The notes beneath the pieces were generated by a model. The model saw only the letters and a program-made list of their open reading frames with translations, was not told where the DNA came from and did not search any database. Shown here piece by piece: positions 36,201 to 45,454 of a stretch of 64,000 nucleotides of DNA. The stretch comes from Durusdinium trenchii (Eukaryota; Sar; Dinophyceae; Suessiales; Symbiodiniaceae), in assembly GCA_963970005.1 (NCBI GenBank), contig CAXAMN010021696.1:891907-955906 (forward strand). Direction: 5' to 3'. A program made the position numbers and the translations under genes. The first letter of the stretch is position 1. Every line of letters begins with the position of its first letter.

Positions 36201-36769
36201 TCTTTTGGGGTGGGTGGGGATCCCCTGCAGCTGGACCCATCCAATGATCAAACGAACCCCCAATCGAAGCCGTAGGATAGATGGAGTGGATCCGGTGGAT
36301 TGGAACCTCCAAAAAGACCGGGCACAACGCCGCGTTTTTCACAAAGACCTTGGAGATTTTGGTGAGATTTTGATGGTGAAAAACATGGTAGCGTGTATGG
36401 TAGCGTGTATATCTGATGACTTGCACTATACAACTCGTCTCAGGTTCTGCTTCTTTGGAGTAAGTGTACTCCAGCCCTGCAGAGAGTAGACAGCACACTC
36501 AATTACATAGTCAGCATATATATATATATATACATCACCTGTGCACACGTGGGTCGTACCAAAACAACCCACTCCTCACACCGAAAAACGACAACAACAA
36601 CAACAACAACAACAACAACAGCACCACTTGACAGACATGCCGGAAAAAAAACAAAAACAGCTGGAGTCTTGGGACCCTGAGGATGTGATCAAGTTACTGG
36701 AAGAGATGAAGTGTCAAGAGCCGCGTCGTTCCTTTACCTGGCAATGCCCTGCCTGTGCCTTGGGCGATG
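30256..36769 (+). CDS. PAS-fold protein, multi-exon (dinoflagellate family)
   Basis: Exons 30256-30396, 30779-30924, 31092-31210, 31720-31856 and 32151-about 32253 join in phase; the first four donors are GC and all acceptors AG. The product starts with a hydrophobic stretch (IFLFVVLAMTTEYASVLTT), then a charged coiled segment (EAARAEMLEAKAEAIASV) and the linker RRWERTVFQTWGE. A PAS-like fold follows: LLTSVCDAVVQLDHEMKLVE, TDLLSKQDRDLFDELLARV, a TLRGSYETR strand and KIPVTAYVSRL...MYFLGL. Two more exons probably belong to it: about 34946-35010 (ERCCELHAALKEA) and 36661-36769 (LESWDPEDVIKLLEEMK, then WQCPACALGD with CxxC, GC donor). PAS domains sense ligands or mediate protein contacts; the role here is unknown. 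Assignment rests on remembered dinoflagellate PAS-type proteins. N- and C-termini were not found. Confidence 0.65.
32706..32755 (-). repeat. GGTTGGAGGCCAT minisatellite remnant
   Basis: Two and a half degenerate units (reverse complement of TAGGTTGGAGGCCATCGCTA). A similar remnant lies at 783-832. Confidence 0.7.
32996..33052. repeat. 26-bp direct duplication
   Basis: GTAGATGAGAACAGCCTTAC followed by AG occurs twice in tandem, and CAGCCTTAC a third time. Confidence 0.8.
33590..34070. repeat. Degenerate 12-bp tandem repeat
   Basis: About 480 bp built from drifting copies of ATGTCAGAACAC. The period is a multiple of three, giving artefactual frames such as SEHMSQQMLEQMAG. Confidence 0.8.
35424..35795 (-). 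CDS. Open frame, unknown product
   Basis: After a TGA near 35800 the minus strand stays open for about 120 codons: SPERSYAFTQTLPNTRTIDF, QGKDSIPLIVECLGWFSTDF and a less biased remainder to the stop at 35424. Codon bias is weaker than in the recognised genes, so it may be an old retroelement or chance. It lies in an intron of the PAS gene, on the opposite strand. Confidence 0.28.
   Translation of the reverse strand, partial: FDTASPERSYAFTQTLPNTRTIDFQGKDSIPLIVECLGWFSTDFLVPQPQKSGVAAPLHHDCHVGTCSVMPRSLFFWVRVGGVQKLSPEFGSSELGSCKSNSFITSPTNHVELVTVFNTELGF
35925..36030 (+). repeat. Dispersed repeat, GTAAACAA...GGCCTGCAA type, copy 1
   Basis: CAGTCTGTAAACAATGATCA, CATTTTAGAAAAAGGCCTGC and AATCATCATCCACTG-like blocks recur at 57785-57885 and, more weakly, at 61575-61700. 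Confidence 0.6.
36588..36621. repeat. (CAA)n microsatellite
   Basis: About eleven CAA units lie 40 bp before the exon acceptor at 36658-36660. Confidence 0.95.
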
Positions 36770-37465
36770 GCGAACGAACGAGAAGACGAACGGGTGGTCT
36801 GGGTCGGCCCAACGACCTCGGTGTCTCGGTGGGTAGCGAGCTAGGTCTCGGTCCTTTCTTTGGGTCTTTCGGTGGGCTGAAACCCACCAAAAGGGAGATT
36901 TTCACGATGCAAACACGATGAGGACGGGGGACTGCCATAGATATGATGCCTACATGCATCATGACAAGACTCTTTGGGAGTCGGCTCTGCCGACATGGGA
37001 GGTGGCACGAGGGGGTGGTGCGTCAAACAGCACGAGGTGCGAAGGAAAGCCGAAGAAGCGGAACCGGCGCCCGGTATACGTGGTATATGTGTATTCAATG
37101 TCTCGGCACTGCTGCTGCTGTCTTGCGCTACTCAAGACTGTCCGCATGTATTCAATGATCTATTTTTTTTCGACCGCTGGATGGTGCAGTTTTGGAAGCA
37201 AATGGCTGGCTCTGTGTACATGTGAGAAGGGGCAGAGTGGTTTGAAAGGCGCTTTTTCTTAACCGAGTTTATATCGTCGCTTTCCTGAGGCAAACTATTG
37301 GGCATGGACTGTGATCAGCGGCTTTACAACCACTCGAAGGGGGCCTGTGACTTGGACGATCTGGACGACGAAGTAGATAGGCCATGGCTATGGCATGCGA
37401 TAGCTATATCCAGCACGGATTTCAGGTGGCTAAGTTGGAAGGAACAATACAAAAGACACATATAA

Positions 37466-37640
37466 TCATATATATATATATACCCTGGGAGTCCAAGACC
37501 ATTTCTAAAAGGGTCTTGAGGTGATCCGAGTTCAGGAACTTCCTTTACTTGGGTGGTGCCTAAAAAAGTCGAACTGGACTTCTAGGGTATATATGTATAC
37601 ACACACACACACATTCCAGGGATGTCGAAGACCACCCGAA
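37466..37640. repeat. TA and CA tracts with dispersed CCCTGGGAGTC repeat
   Basis: (TA)n then CCCTGGGAGTCCAAGACC (see 23343), followed by (AC)n at 37600-37613 and a second CCAGGGATGTCGAAGACCA. Confidence 0.6.
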
Positions 37641-38330
37641 CTCCGGAACTGCTGGATCATATTACATCTCAACCTTAGAAAGGTGAGTGATCCCAATGAG
37701 ATAGAGCCGGATCAGATGTCAGGTAACCGGTGCGGCCCGGTGGGACTTGAGGTCAGACCTGCAGTGGGAATTCACATTACATTCACAGGTTCTTCTCTTC
37801 TGCGGAGAGCGAGGATCCTTTGGGCTGCCGGAACGTTTGGAAGAGACCTATCGATCCTGGTGCCACCCGTGTAGTGGTATCATTTGTACAACACTCTTCT
37901 TGTGCCATTTTTCTGCTCCTCACCTCGGCTGGACAATTTGAGTAGCGTGGAACTGTGGGCTATGGGGTGTATCATCTGGGGGGGGTGTCGAGCACTCGGT
38001 TCTCATCACAACTGCAAGCCGCCCCACTGCCTCGCAGCGCGTCCGAGCACGCGGCGGGTCAACCGAGCCAGTGGGTGAGCTGGTGGTGGGTCAGGGGACC
38101 AATGTGTCACGGCCGGACCGGATCCGGTTGGTGCACCAAATCGGCCCATCCTCAACGCGAAGACCACATCCTGTTGACCACCAGCCATGTCGGATGGTTA
38201 TTGGATGGAAAACACGTGGTAAACCACCCCAAATGGGTGGTACTAGGACCTTAGGACTAGGACTCCTTCTTCTGACCGATCCTGGTCCCTTCTCTTCACC
38301 TTCACGCACTTGGACTTGTTCGATGTTGTC

Positions 38331-38430
38331 CCAGACACTCCATGGGACTGCCATATATGCCGCCCCATTGACCCCCCTGGCACCACCCCAATGGGTAGGT
38401 AAATCTACCAGTCCCATTAGTCGTGTCTGG
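38331..38430. repeat. CAGACAC-type hairpin element, copy 3
   Basis: Imperfect arms: CCAGACAC at the left edge pairs with GTGTCTGG at the right, ATGGGACTG pairs with CAGTCCCAT, and CCCATTG pairs with CAATGGG. Block order matches the element at 28165-28248. Confidence 0.75.
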
Positions 38431-38445
38431 GTTGATTGGAACCAT

Positions 38446-38600
38446 TCAAACCTCCTTTCGGTCTCCAATTCTCGGTGCGACACTTGGATTTCCCGGTTCC
38501 GGGTCTTTGCTTGGGATTTCTCATGCCATTTGGAAGCGAAGATGATCCACGGTGCTGGCTTTGCATCTTTCCGCAACAACTCGGGCTGGCTGGCTGATAG
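38446..38600 (-). CDS. Weak exon candidate, highly charged
   Basis: The minus strand reads ELLRKDAKPAPWIIFASKWH, EKSQAKTRNREIQVSHRELE and then TERRFEW. It is plausible protein, but the borders are not clear. Confidence 0.3.
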
Positions 38601-39445
38601 GGGAGAGGAAGGCTGGTCACAGGGGTAAGGCTTCTGAGTTCCTTTGTTCCAGCCAGCCCAAGCAGTATGGCGTCTTTTGTCGTGCTTTGGATGCCGAGGT
38701 GGGCGTTGCATCAACTGGGATGAGCTCTATTGAAGCGTGCTGCGAACGCAGTGCATGCGAACGTTCGCTCATGTTCGAGCTGTGCATTGGGGCACGGGTG
38801 TTTGGCAGCTGCAGTAGCGGCATGGTGCCCTCATGCCGAGCTGAGAGCCTCACGGCATGGTCTCGGAGATGAAATCCACCTGTTGTGTGGTCTCACAGAC
38901 GAAGTCATCATCTTTCGTTTTCTGTTTTGTACATATCGTACACTGGTATCTTACCTACCTTGTTTGGCTCAGGACAAAGCTGTACGTTCTTTTTGGCTTT
39001 TTTACTTGTAAACATACGTCTGCTACCAGATTGAATCCACTGAAGTTCCCAATTCGTCTGAGGGTTGGAGATGTTGAGTCCGAGCAAGTCCTGTTTACCT
39101 TTCGGTCGCCATAGTTAGATGTCGGCAACCATGGGGGGAAGCTGTGTAATCAACGATGGTATCGCGTGATTGACAAGTCACAGGTATGTTTTTGGATTTG
39201 ACAGCTGCAATCATCTTGTATCGTATTCTCCCCTGTAGACACAGGACTGGCCTGAAAGGCTACTGTGGACATTATGGGATAGCGGATAGCACTGTCCGTG
39301 TTTCTTTTCTACACTGCAGAGCAGCTGTAGGAGGATGTTTGGAGCGGTCTATCCATTTGCTGTTCATTGCAGCTTCTTGAAGCAGCATCTTTTGGCCGGC
39401 GTGGCCCCCATCAAAGAGTGTTGACCAAGAGTGTTGACGACCACC

Positions 39446-39730
39446 TAGGTTGGAGGCCATTACTATTAGGTTGGAGGCCATCTCTAGTAGGTTGGAGGTC
39501 ATTGCTATTAGGTTGGAGGCCATTACTATTAGGTTGGAGGCCATCTCTAGTAGGTTGGCGGCCATTGCTTTTAGGTTGGAGGCTANNNNNNNNNNGGCCA
39601 TCTCTAGTAGGTTGGCGGCCATTGCTTTTAGGTTGGAGGCTAGCGCTATTAGGTTGGAGGACATTGCTATTAGGTTGAAAGCCATTGCCATTAGGTTGAT
39701 AATGAGGTTGGAGGCCATTGCTATTAGGTT
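39446..39730 (+). repeat. GGTTGGAGGCCAT minisatellite array
   Basis: About 13 units of roughly 21 bp (ATTAGGTTGGAGGCCATTGC and variants with GCGGCC or TCTCTAG). Frames through it give RLEAI/ASNLI-type repeats, which are not evidence of a gene. Confidence 0.95.
39586..39595. other. Assembly gap (10 N)
   Basis: Ten N within the minisatellite. The 47 bp before it (39539-39585) and the 47 bp after it (39596-39642) are identical. Confidence 0.99.
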
Positions 39731-39796
39731 CCTTTCACATGCAGTCAAAGGAAGCTTCTCGGTTGGATCAGTAGGATCGAAGCTTCAATAGGACAC

Positions 39797-39940
39797 ATGA
39801 AGTTCTTCTTCTTCCTCGACGCGGGGGGCGAAGCGGTGCGTGGGACCGAACCGATCATTAGCGCAATGGCGAAGCGCCCTGTGGTTACAGCAACCAACCA
39901 GCAGACCCCATTGTGGAGGGTTCTTGACGGCCCCGAGATA
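39797..39940 (+). CDS. Candidate exon starting with ATG
   Basis: The frame begins MKFFFFLDAGGEAVRGTEPI and continues AMAKRPVVTATNQQTPLWRV to about GAG at 39940. About three quarters of third bases are G or C after the start. No family is recognised. Confidence 0.35.
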
Positions 39941-40159
39941 CAAACAAAGGAAGAGCGCTTTCCACACACACAGTACTTTACTTGCAGGTTCTTCGTTAGC
40001 TTTTTTTTAAAAAGAAACATATTCTCGATCAAGCCACCCATGGGAGTCTTGGCCTTGCAGCAACGTCTTGGTCTGTTTCCTTTCTGTTGGAAGGACATGC
40101 ACATCGCGATATAAATAGGTTCCACCACCATTGTTGGAGCTACGTCTACGTATTTTCCC

Positions 40160-40344
40160 TCACAGTTCAAGATGCTTTCGAACGATGTTCACCTTGCCGC
40201 TGACCCTCTTCGAAACTGTGACCCTACTCCGTGGAAGATGCACAAGCCGACTTGCCCATGCGCCACCGTCAAACCAAATTGATGCTGCATAGAGGGGCTT
40301 GCCAGTAATCTTCGCTTGAAAGTCCAGCACCTTTTGTTGGGCGT
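40160..40344 (-). CDS. Candidate terminal exon, unknown product
   Basis: After GGCCAG on the minus strand, 61 codons run to TGA at 40162-40160: KVLDFQAKITGKPLYAASIW, FDGGAWASRLVHLPRSRVTV, SKRVSGKVNIVRKHLEL. The natural composition and clean acceptor support an exon. The domain is not recognised. Confidence 0.45.
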
Positions 40345-40357
40345 CTGGCCGTAGGCC

Positions 40358-41260
40358 GTGCTTGTTCCATTCAAATCACGTCTTTGCCGAATTGCCACGC
40401 TTCAAGGTGTCCGTCCACACTTGTACCAACGGTTTCTAATGGAATCAACGGATTCAGAGCATTGGCTCAGAGGGTGCTATGGATGTTTTGGCGGTTTTAT
40501 CGGCGGTTTTACGGCGGTGCCAACGGGAGCGTCGACCGACCGGCGTGCCTTTTTGGCCGCTGGTTTCCTCGATGCCAAGCAGTCAGGGCGTGCGGACGAT
40601 CTGCATGCGGACGAAGGTGAGGGACGCTCGAAAAGGGCTTGCTCGCTGGCTTTTTGGGCTTTTCGAGCTTGCGGGGTGACTGGAATCACCTACGACGATC
40701 GTGGAACTGCGTTGGCTCAATCTCTTAGAGAGACTCTCTCGATGAGCTATGGCTGCATGGAAGCTTGGTGCGAATCGCGTGCTCGTATTTTTTTTTTCCC
40801 AGGTCGCAAGCTCCAATATGTGCCGGTGCCGCTCCACCCGGGTGCCGCAAAACCCGCTCGTACAGTGGTTCCGGAACCCATCGGATGGGGCGAAGGCAGC
40901 GGGTTCGGTCCCAACACCGTCTCCTCACTCTGTGCGGTTGTGACTTCTGTTGCCCTCAGCGCGACTAACACGTCGCGTGGTCGCGTGGTCGCGTGGCGGG
41001 TGGAGACGCTGACTCCCACGCTGGACGAACACACATCACATGGAAGTGGCGCCGCACTGCTTGGCGCTTTGGAAGATGACTTTCCTTTCACAAACGAAGG
41101 ATTCTCCACTTCCATGTCAGTCAGTTGGAACGCGTACCAAACGAACATCCCGTTCCCCCCCAAACGAATCGGTTGGTCGAAAGGCCATCGCTCCGTCGGA
41201 AGACTCGTGGTCCAGGGGCGAATGCATCGCGACTCGAGTCCGGGGCGACCCTGGCCGTAG
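40358..41260 (+). CDS. Longest open frame of the window, coding status doubtful
   Basis: 300 codons are open, but the minus strand is open over much of the same DNA and neither strand shows the strong third-position bias of the recognised exons. The part FGGFIGGFTAVPTGASTDRR to LDAKQSGRADDL is the most protein-like. GC-rich sequence alone could keep frames open here. Confidence 0.2.
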   Translation: MLVPFKSRLCRIATLQGVRPHLYQRFLMESTDSEHWLRGCYGCFGGFIGGFTAVPTGASTDRRAFLAAGFLDAKQSGRADDLHADEGEGRSKRACSLAFWAFRACGVTGITYDDRGTALAQSLRETLSMSYGCMEAWCESRARIFFFPGRKLQYVPVPLHPGAAKPARTVVPEPIGWGEGSGFGPNTVSSLCAVVTSVALSATNTSRGRVVAWRVETLTPTLDEHTSHGSGAALLGALEDDFPFTNEGFSTSMSVSWNAYQTNIPFPPKRIGWSKGHRSVGRLVVQGRMHRDSSPGRPWP

Positions 41261-42540
41261 GAACGGAGCAAGTAGCTACCTAGTAACAGCTAATGACCTC
41301 ATAGGGATGTTTGGTTGCCTGAAGACTCCATCCTACCAGGTCTCACCATCGCACCCAAAAACCGCCTCCAACGGCTCCAGTCCAACTCGTTGGGCCCTGG
41401 AAGGGGGAGTCCAAACCCATCGAGGTATGGAAGTGCAAAGGAAGTGACCAGCTCGTCTGAAAAAGGCGCTTTCGCATCGGTCCGAAGTCGGTCCGAACGC
41501 CCGTTGGATGGTCCGGGCGAACTTCGGCCTTCGGAGGAACAGCTGTTTGGGTGGGTTTGGGGGGTGCCGGTCCGGGGGGTGGTTTTTCGGTCGAAAGCGG
41601 GTGGGTGCGAGGTGAAGCGAGAGGTTCGTGGAGTCGGACGGTACGTCCGAAATGAAGGGTTTGGGGGGAACGAACAGATCTGCGGCGCTCCCGCGCCATG
41701 CGTTCGGTTCTCGGTCGGTTGTTTGGGTGTGGAAACACAGCCTTCCTTCAACGGACTCTGAAAGGAGTTGAGTGCGAGTCTTTCGTGCGAGTTTTTTCAG
41801 ACCAAGGAGGGGGAGCCTATAGACAAAAGAGGACGGAGATTTTATCGACGGGGTGAACTCCCTGATCTAACTGGAGGGTTTGAAAAGCATCTAGCTAGCT
41901 TGGGTTGATGATGTTGATGTCCACTTTTGGAACCCACAGAGGGTTGTTTGGTGGGACTTCCTCATTGGTCCATTGCCATGGGGTTGCATGCTCCGCTTTG
42001 ATCCGCGTGTTAGGGGGTGTTGAAGGTCTTGCGCCAAACAAAGAGAAAGTTGAACATGTTGAAGACATATCCCGGTGTTGCCCAAATTGAACCGACATGT
42101 TCAACATTCTATTGGTGTTGCCCAAATTTCCTGGCTCTATTGGTGTTGCCCAACATTTGGACAGATTGAGCCACTCAATATTGTTGCTCTGATTTTCAAG
42201 GATTTCTCAACCAGTCACCAAGTGTCTTTCAGGGTTCTGCACATGATTCAACAACTACTACACCTTCCAAGAGAGAGCTACCAGCAGAATGCCTGTCGGC
42301 ATCATGTTGGAAAATCTGGATTCGCAGGATGGCTGAAGGCCTTCGCAGTGGGATGCAGCAACTTCTCCATCCAGCACCTTGGTTTCTCAAAACCCATCGA
42401 TTCGAGTATTGACGAGTCATGGCACCTGGGCATCCTGGTGAGTTCCGGGTCAAATGAACATGATTCCTGGATGTCAACCTCCCATTGCTTGGGGGGGTTT
42501 TCGGTGACGAAACCCGCCATGGCGGTGAAAAGATACTCAC

Positions 42541-42593
42541 CCATGGCGCTCAGCGCCATGGCGCGCTCAGCCAGGATCAGCGCGGGCGGATCT
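42541..42593 (-). CDS. Candidate short exon
   Basis: DPPALILAERAMALSAMG with G or C at almost every third base, followed by a canonical donor GTGAGT. The acceptor is probably CAAG. An overlapping longer frame reads on to 42302. The product is unknown. Confidence 0.38.
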
Positions 42594-44119
42594 CTTGAGA
42601 TTTGGGGATGAGACAGCCCATGCTGGGACCATGCCTCAGTCGTCGGGTCGACTTGAGGCAGGACCCGGCTGTTTCGTGAGGCCGCGGTTCTCGGAACTGG
42701 CGGAGTCAACAACTGTAGGGAGTCAACAGCGTCGAGCCCAAAGGACCTTCGTTTGGGGAAGGTCCTGAAAAAGGATAACAAAAAAACCGCTCGTCCCGGT
42801 CCTCTTCGGTCCTCTTCCGTCTGCCTTTAGTTGGCCTTTCTTCCTGAAAATCGCTAGCGCGCTCTCTCTCTCTCTCTCATTTCGCACGAGAGCCTCTAGA
42901 TGCCAGCCAGCTGAAGCCCTTTCGACCGCGGAGCGGGCCTTTCCGAAACGAGTCCGAAGAGTACGGCCGCTCACGCGGAGCTCTCACGAACATGCCATAC
43001 CCACCGCAAGATCCGCCAGGTGTGTTTCCCTCTCTTCCTTCTCTTTCACCCCCCCCATCCCCAACACAAACACCTTCCGGAATCCGCTCCCTTTCCGTTG
43101 CTCAACCTTTGAGACCTTACAGAGACCAATCAATGAGACCTCCTCCGAGCAGAGTCCGGCTCCTCTCCGGCTCCCTCTGCTCCGGTCCCAGGTACAACTA
43201 CCAGAGCTCGGAGTCTCAGGGCACCGGGCCTCACTCGATTGCCGGGGCGTGTGGTGCGGTCCCCTCGCGCGAGTGCACGGTCCCCGGGCGGCGCGCGTGC
43301 GGAGCTGGGGACCGAAAAGAAGCCTGGACAGGAAAAGACGCCTACTTGGACTGAGAGATGCACCCAGAGACTGGAAAACAGGACTTCGACCTTGGACTTG
43401 GAACATGGTTTGGAACAACTGAGAGATGCACCTTGTTTTCCTTGGTGCTTCTGTCACTGGTCTGTCCGACAGTGTCTTTGCACATAATAAAACCACCCAA
43501 ACAGTTGTTCCACCAAGATTGCGGCGTGGAACCATCGTATTGTTGAGATCACGTAGAGGATTTGAGAAACCATTTGGGCATATAGGGTCATCTCCGACAT
43601 TTGGTATATGCAGGACATTGTGGGACCATGTCCTTTTCTGAAAAGGAGCACTCGATGATGAGCTAGCTTCTTGAGTCCCCGACTTCATGTTGACTCGAAT
43701 TTACGCAATCAAATGTTCCCAATGAACGATATTAAAGGATATTTAAGGTGTGTTCCCCTTTGTAAAGGAAAACCTCATCTTCCACTCAGGCATCCGGCTA
43801 TCCATGGCCATCCACTTCCATCGTTTGAAGGCTTTGTGACCTCAAAATGATGCACGATGTCAGCTCGATGTCAGCCGGCGGCCAATGGTCAAGCATGACA
43901 GGTGGGCTGATTTTCACGCCAAATAGCAGGCCTCATCTCTTCGTGCTGATTTCGGTGCAAATTCCATGAGAGAGAACCCACTCTATGGAGCATTTGCTAA
44001 AAGGCCTGATGGATCTGGAGGTCAAGATTCTTTTTTTTTGCTGACTCATCGAACCAAAACCCCTGTCCTTCCGGGAAACCAGTTGGATGATCCCCTGTCC
44101 TTAAAAAATGCTTGCCCAG

Positions 44120-44214
44120 GTGCCAGCATTGCCTTGGCGGTGATGGCGACCCAAGCAGATCGCTATGTGAGTGATCCCAAGAAGGCCAACGCGAAGCGGA
44201 TGGAAGCGGTGTAA
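44120..44214 (+). CDS. Candidate terminal exon
   Basis: After TTGCCCAG (next base G) the frame reads ASIALAVMATQADRYVSDPK and then KANAKRMEAV to TAA, with nearly all third bases G or C. This is a convincing C-terminus; upstream exons were not linked and the product is unknown. Confidence 0.5.
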
Positions 44215-44396
44215 ATTTGGACGCGATCAGATGAATTTTGTGAGAAGATGAGGGTGTTTGGTGAGGGAATTTTGCGAGTGAAGCCTCGATCTTTCACTTG
44301 AAACTACAGCTGCAGACAAGCAGACAAGCAGCAAGATGGGCTCGTGGCGTGGCCCAGGCTGAAAAGCTCTTTTTTCAAAGAGTAGATGAGTAGATC

Positions 44397-45071
44397 ATGC
44401 ATTTCCAATACGATCCTGCCTTGTCTATTGACTGTTCCGCCATCAAAGGACTAGCAGGTTCCCTCACCATCCCGAGTCGATGCACCTTTTACATTGAAAC
44501 AAAGGCAGCGTCAGTGCTCGTGATCGAAGAGCTCATGCCCCTCCATGTTTTGGACATCCCCTGGCCCCCAAGCCCATCTGTTTTTGTTGAATGCAAAACC
44601 TCTCTTCTGGAAGCTGCCAAGCTACCACAAACCACCCCAGTAAGTGAAACCGATGGTGGATTGGTGTTGAGGGTTGTAGAGAAAAACAGTCCTCCACCAT
44701 GTTCCAATTTTCGGTGTGCAACCTCTGCCCAAAAGCCTGTTGGTCAACTTCACAGATGCCAGTCCTCGCCCATGGGCTGGACACTTGACGCCTTGGTAGT
44801 TCTAGGTTGTATCGGACCTCAACAGGCACTACCGGACCTCAACAGCAAGCGCCAGATTCCAGTGGGCACTACCGGACCTACTTTTGAGGCCTTGAAAGGC
44901 ACTCCTCTGAATCTACAGCCTGGATGCTGTTCGCACACATCCGTGGCGGCTGCTCAAGAGCTGGGCCCCATGGTGTATCTCCACCCTTGGTGTCGGTCGG
45001 AAAACACTTCAAGACTTCTTCCCCCTGGTGTCGCTCAAAGCCCACCTGTCGTCGACACAACCTACAGCTAG
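44397..45071 (+). CDS. Open frame, coding status uncertain
   Basis: 224 codons from ATG, starting MHFQYDPALSIDCSAIKGLA and including KAASVLVIEELMPLHVL. The codon bias is weak and the minus strand also gives protein-like stretches interrupted by stops, which suggests an old retroelement fragment. A short direct repeat (GCACTACCGGACCT) lies at 44828-44880. Confidence 0.22.
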   Translation: MHFQYDPALSIDCSAIKGLAGSLTIPSRCTFYIETKAASVLVIEELMPLHVLDIPWPPSPSVFVECKTSLLEAAKLPQTTPVSETDGGLVLRVVEKNSPPPCSNFRCATSAQKPVGQLHRCQSSPMGWTLDALVVLGCIGPQQALPDLNSKRQIPVGTTGPTFEALKGTPLNLQPGCCSHTSVAAAQELGPMVYLHPWCRSENTSRLLPPGVAQSPPVVDTTYS

Positions 45072-45388
45072 ACGACCATCTCGATGGGCGGAACGGCCTT
45101 CCTCAACTCTTCCCACGAAAGCCACTCTTCGTGGTGCTCTGTTCATGTTGAAGAATCACTCAAAAGGGAAAGCTTGACCGGCGAGCAACCAAGCCATCGC
45201 CGGTCAGATCTCACTCGTAGGCTGCAAAGTCGGACAAACATCACTCATGGATTTCCGCCAAAGCATCTGAACACATGGTTTTTCCCGCCAAAACCTTTAG
45301 CTCACGCCCACCGGCTTCATCCTTGATGGGGCGCTCCCCGCTCCGCTTTCGCAGCCTGTTCGGCGCTTCGCAGCACGGCCGGGGTCAG

Positions 45389-45454
45389 GCGGATTTCGGA
45401 GCAGCTGCTTGGATTCTGCACTGGCTTTTGGCCGTGGTCTTTGCGGGCTCAGTG
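45389..45454 (+). CDS. Candidate upstream exon of the transporter
   Basis: After GGTCAG, 22 codons end before a GC donor (GCAGGC) and read GAAAWILHWLLAVVFAGSV, a membrane helix. Position and style fit an N-terminal helix of the transporter downstream, but no intermediate exon was found to link it. Confidence 0.35.

Noticed and set aside
39272..39748. Repeat protein with RLEAI or ASNLI units
   Set aside because: It is the minisatellite read in frame, and it runs across an N gap.
40358..41260. 300-codon open frame as a protein-coding gene
   Set aside because: Both strands are open, codon bias is weak and no family is visible. Genes here are made of short exons, so a long frame in GC-rich DNA is poor evidence. 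Kept only as a low-confidence feature.
42991..43030. Possible first exon MPYPPQDPPG with GT donor
   Set aside because: Three frames on the opposite strand are equally open and protein-like; no evidence separates them.
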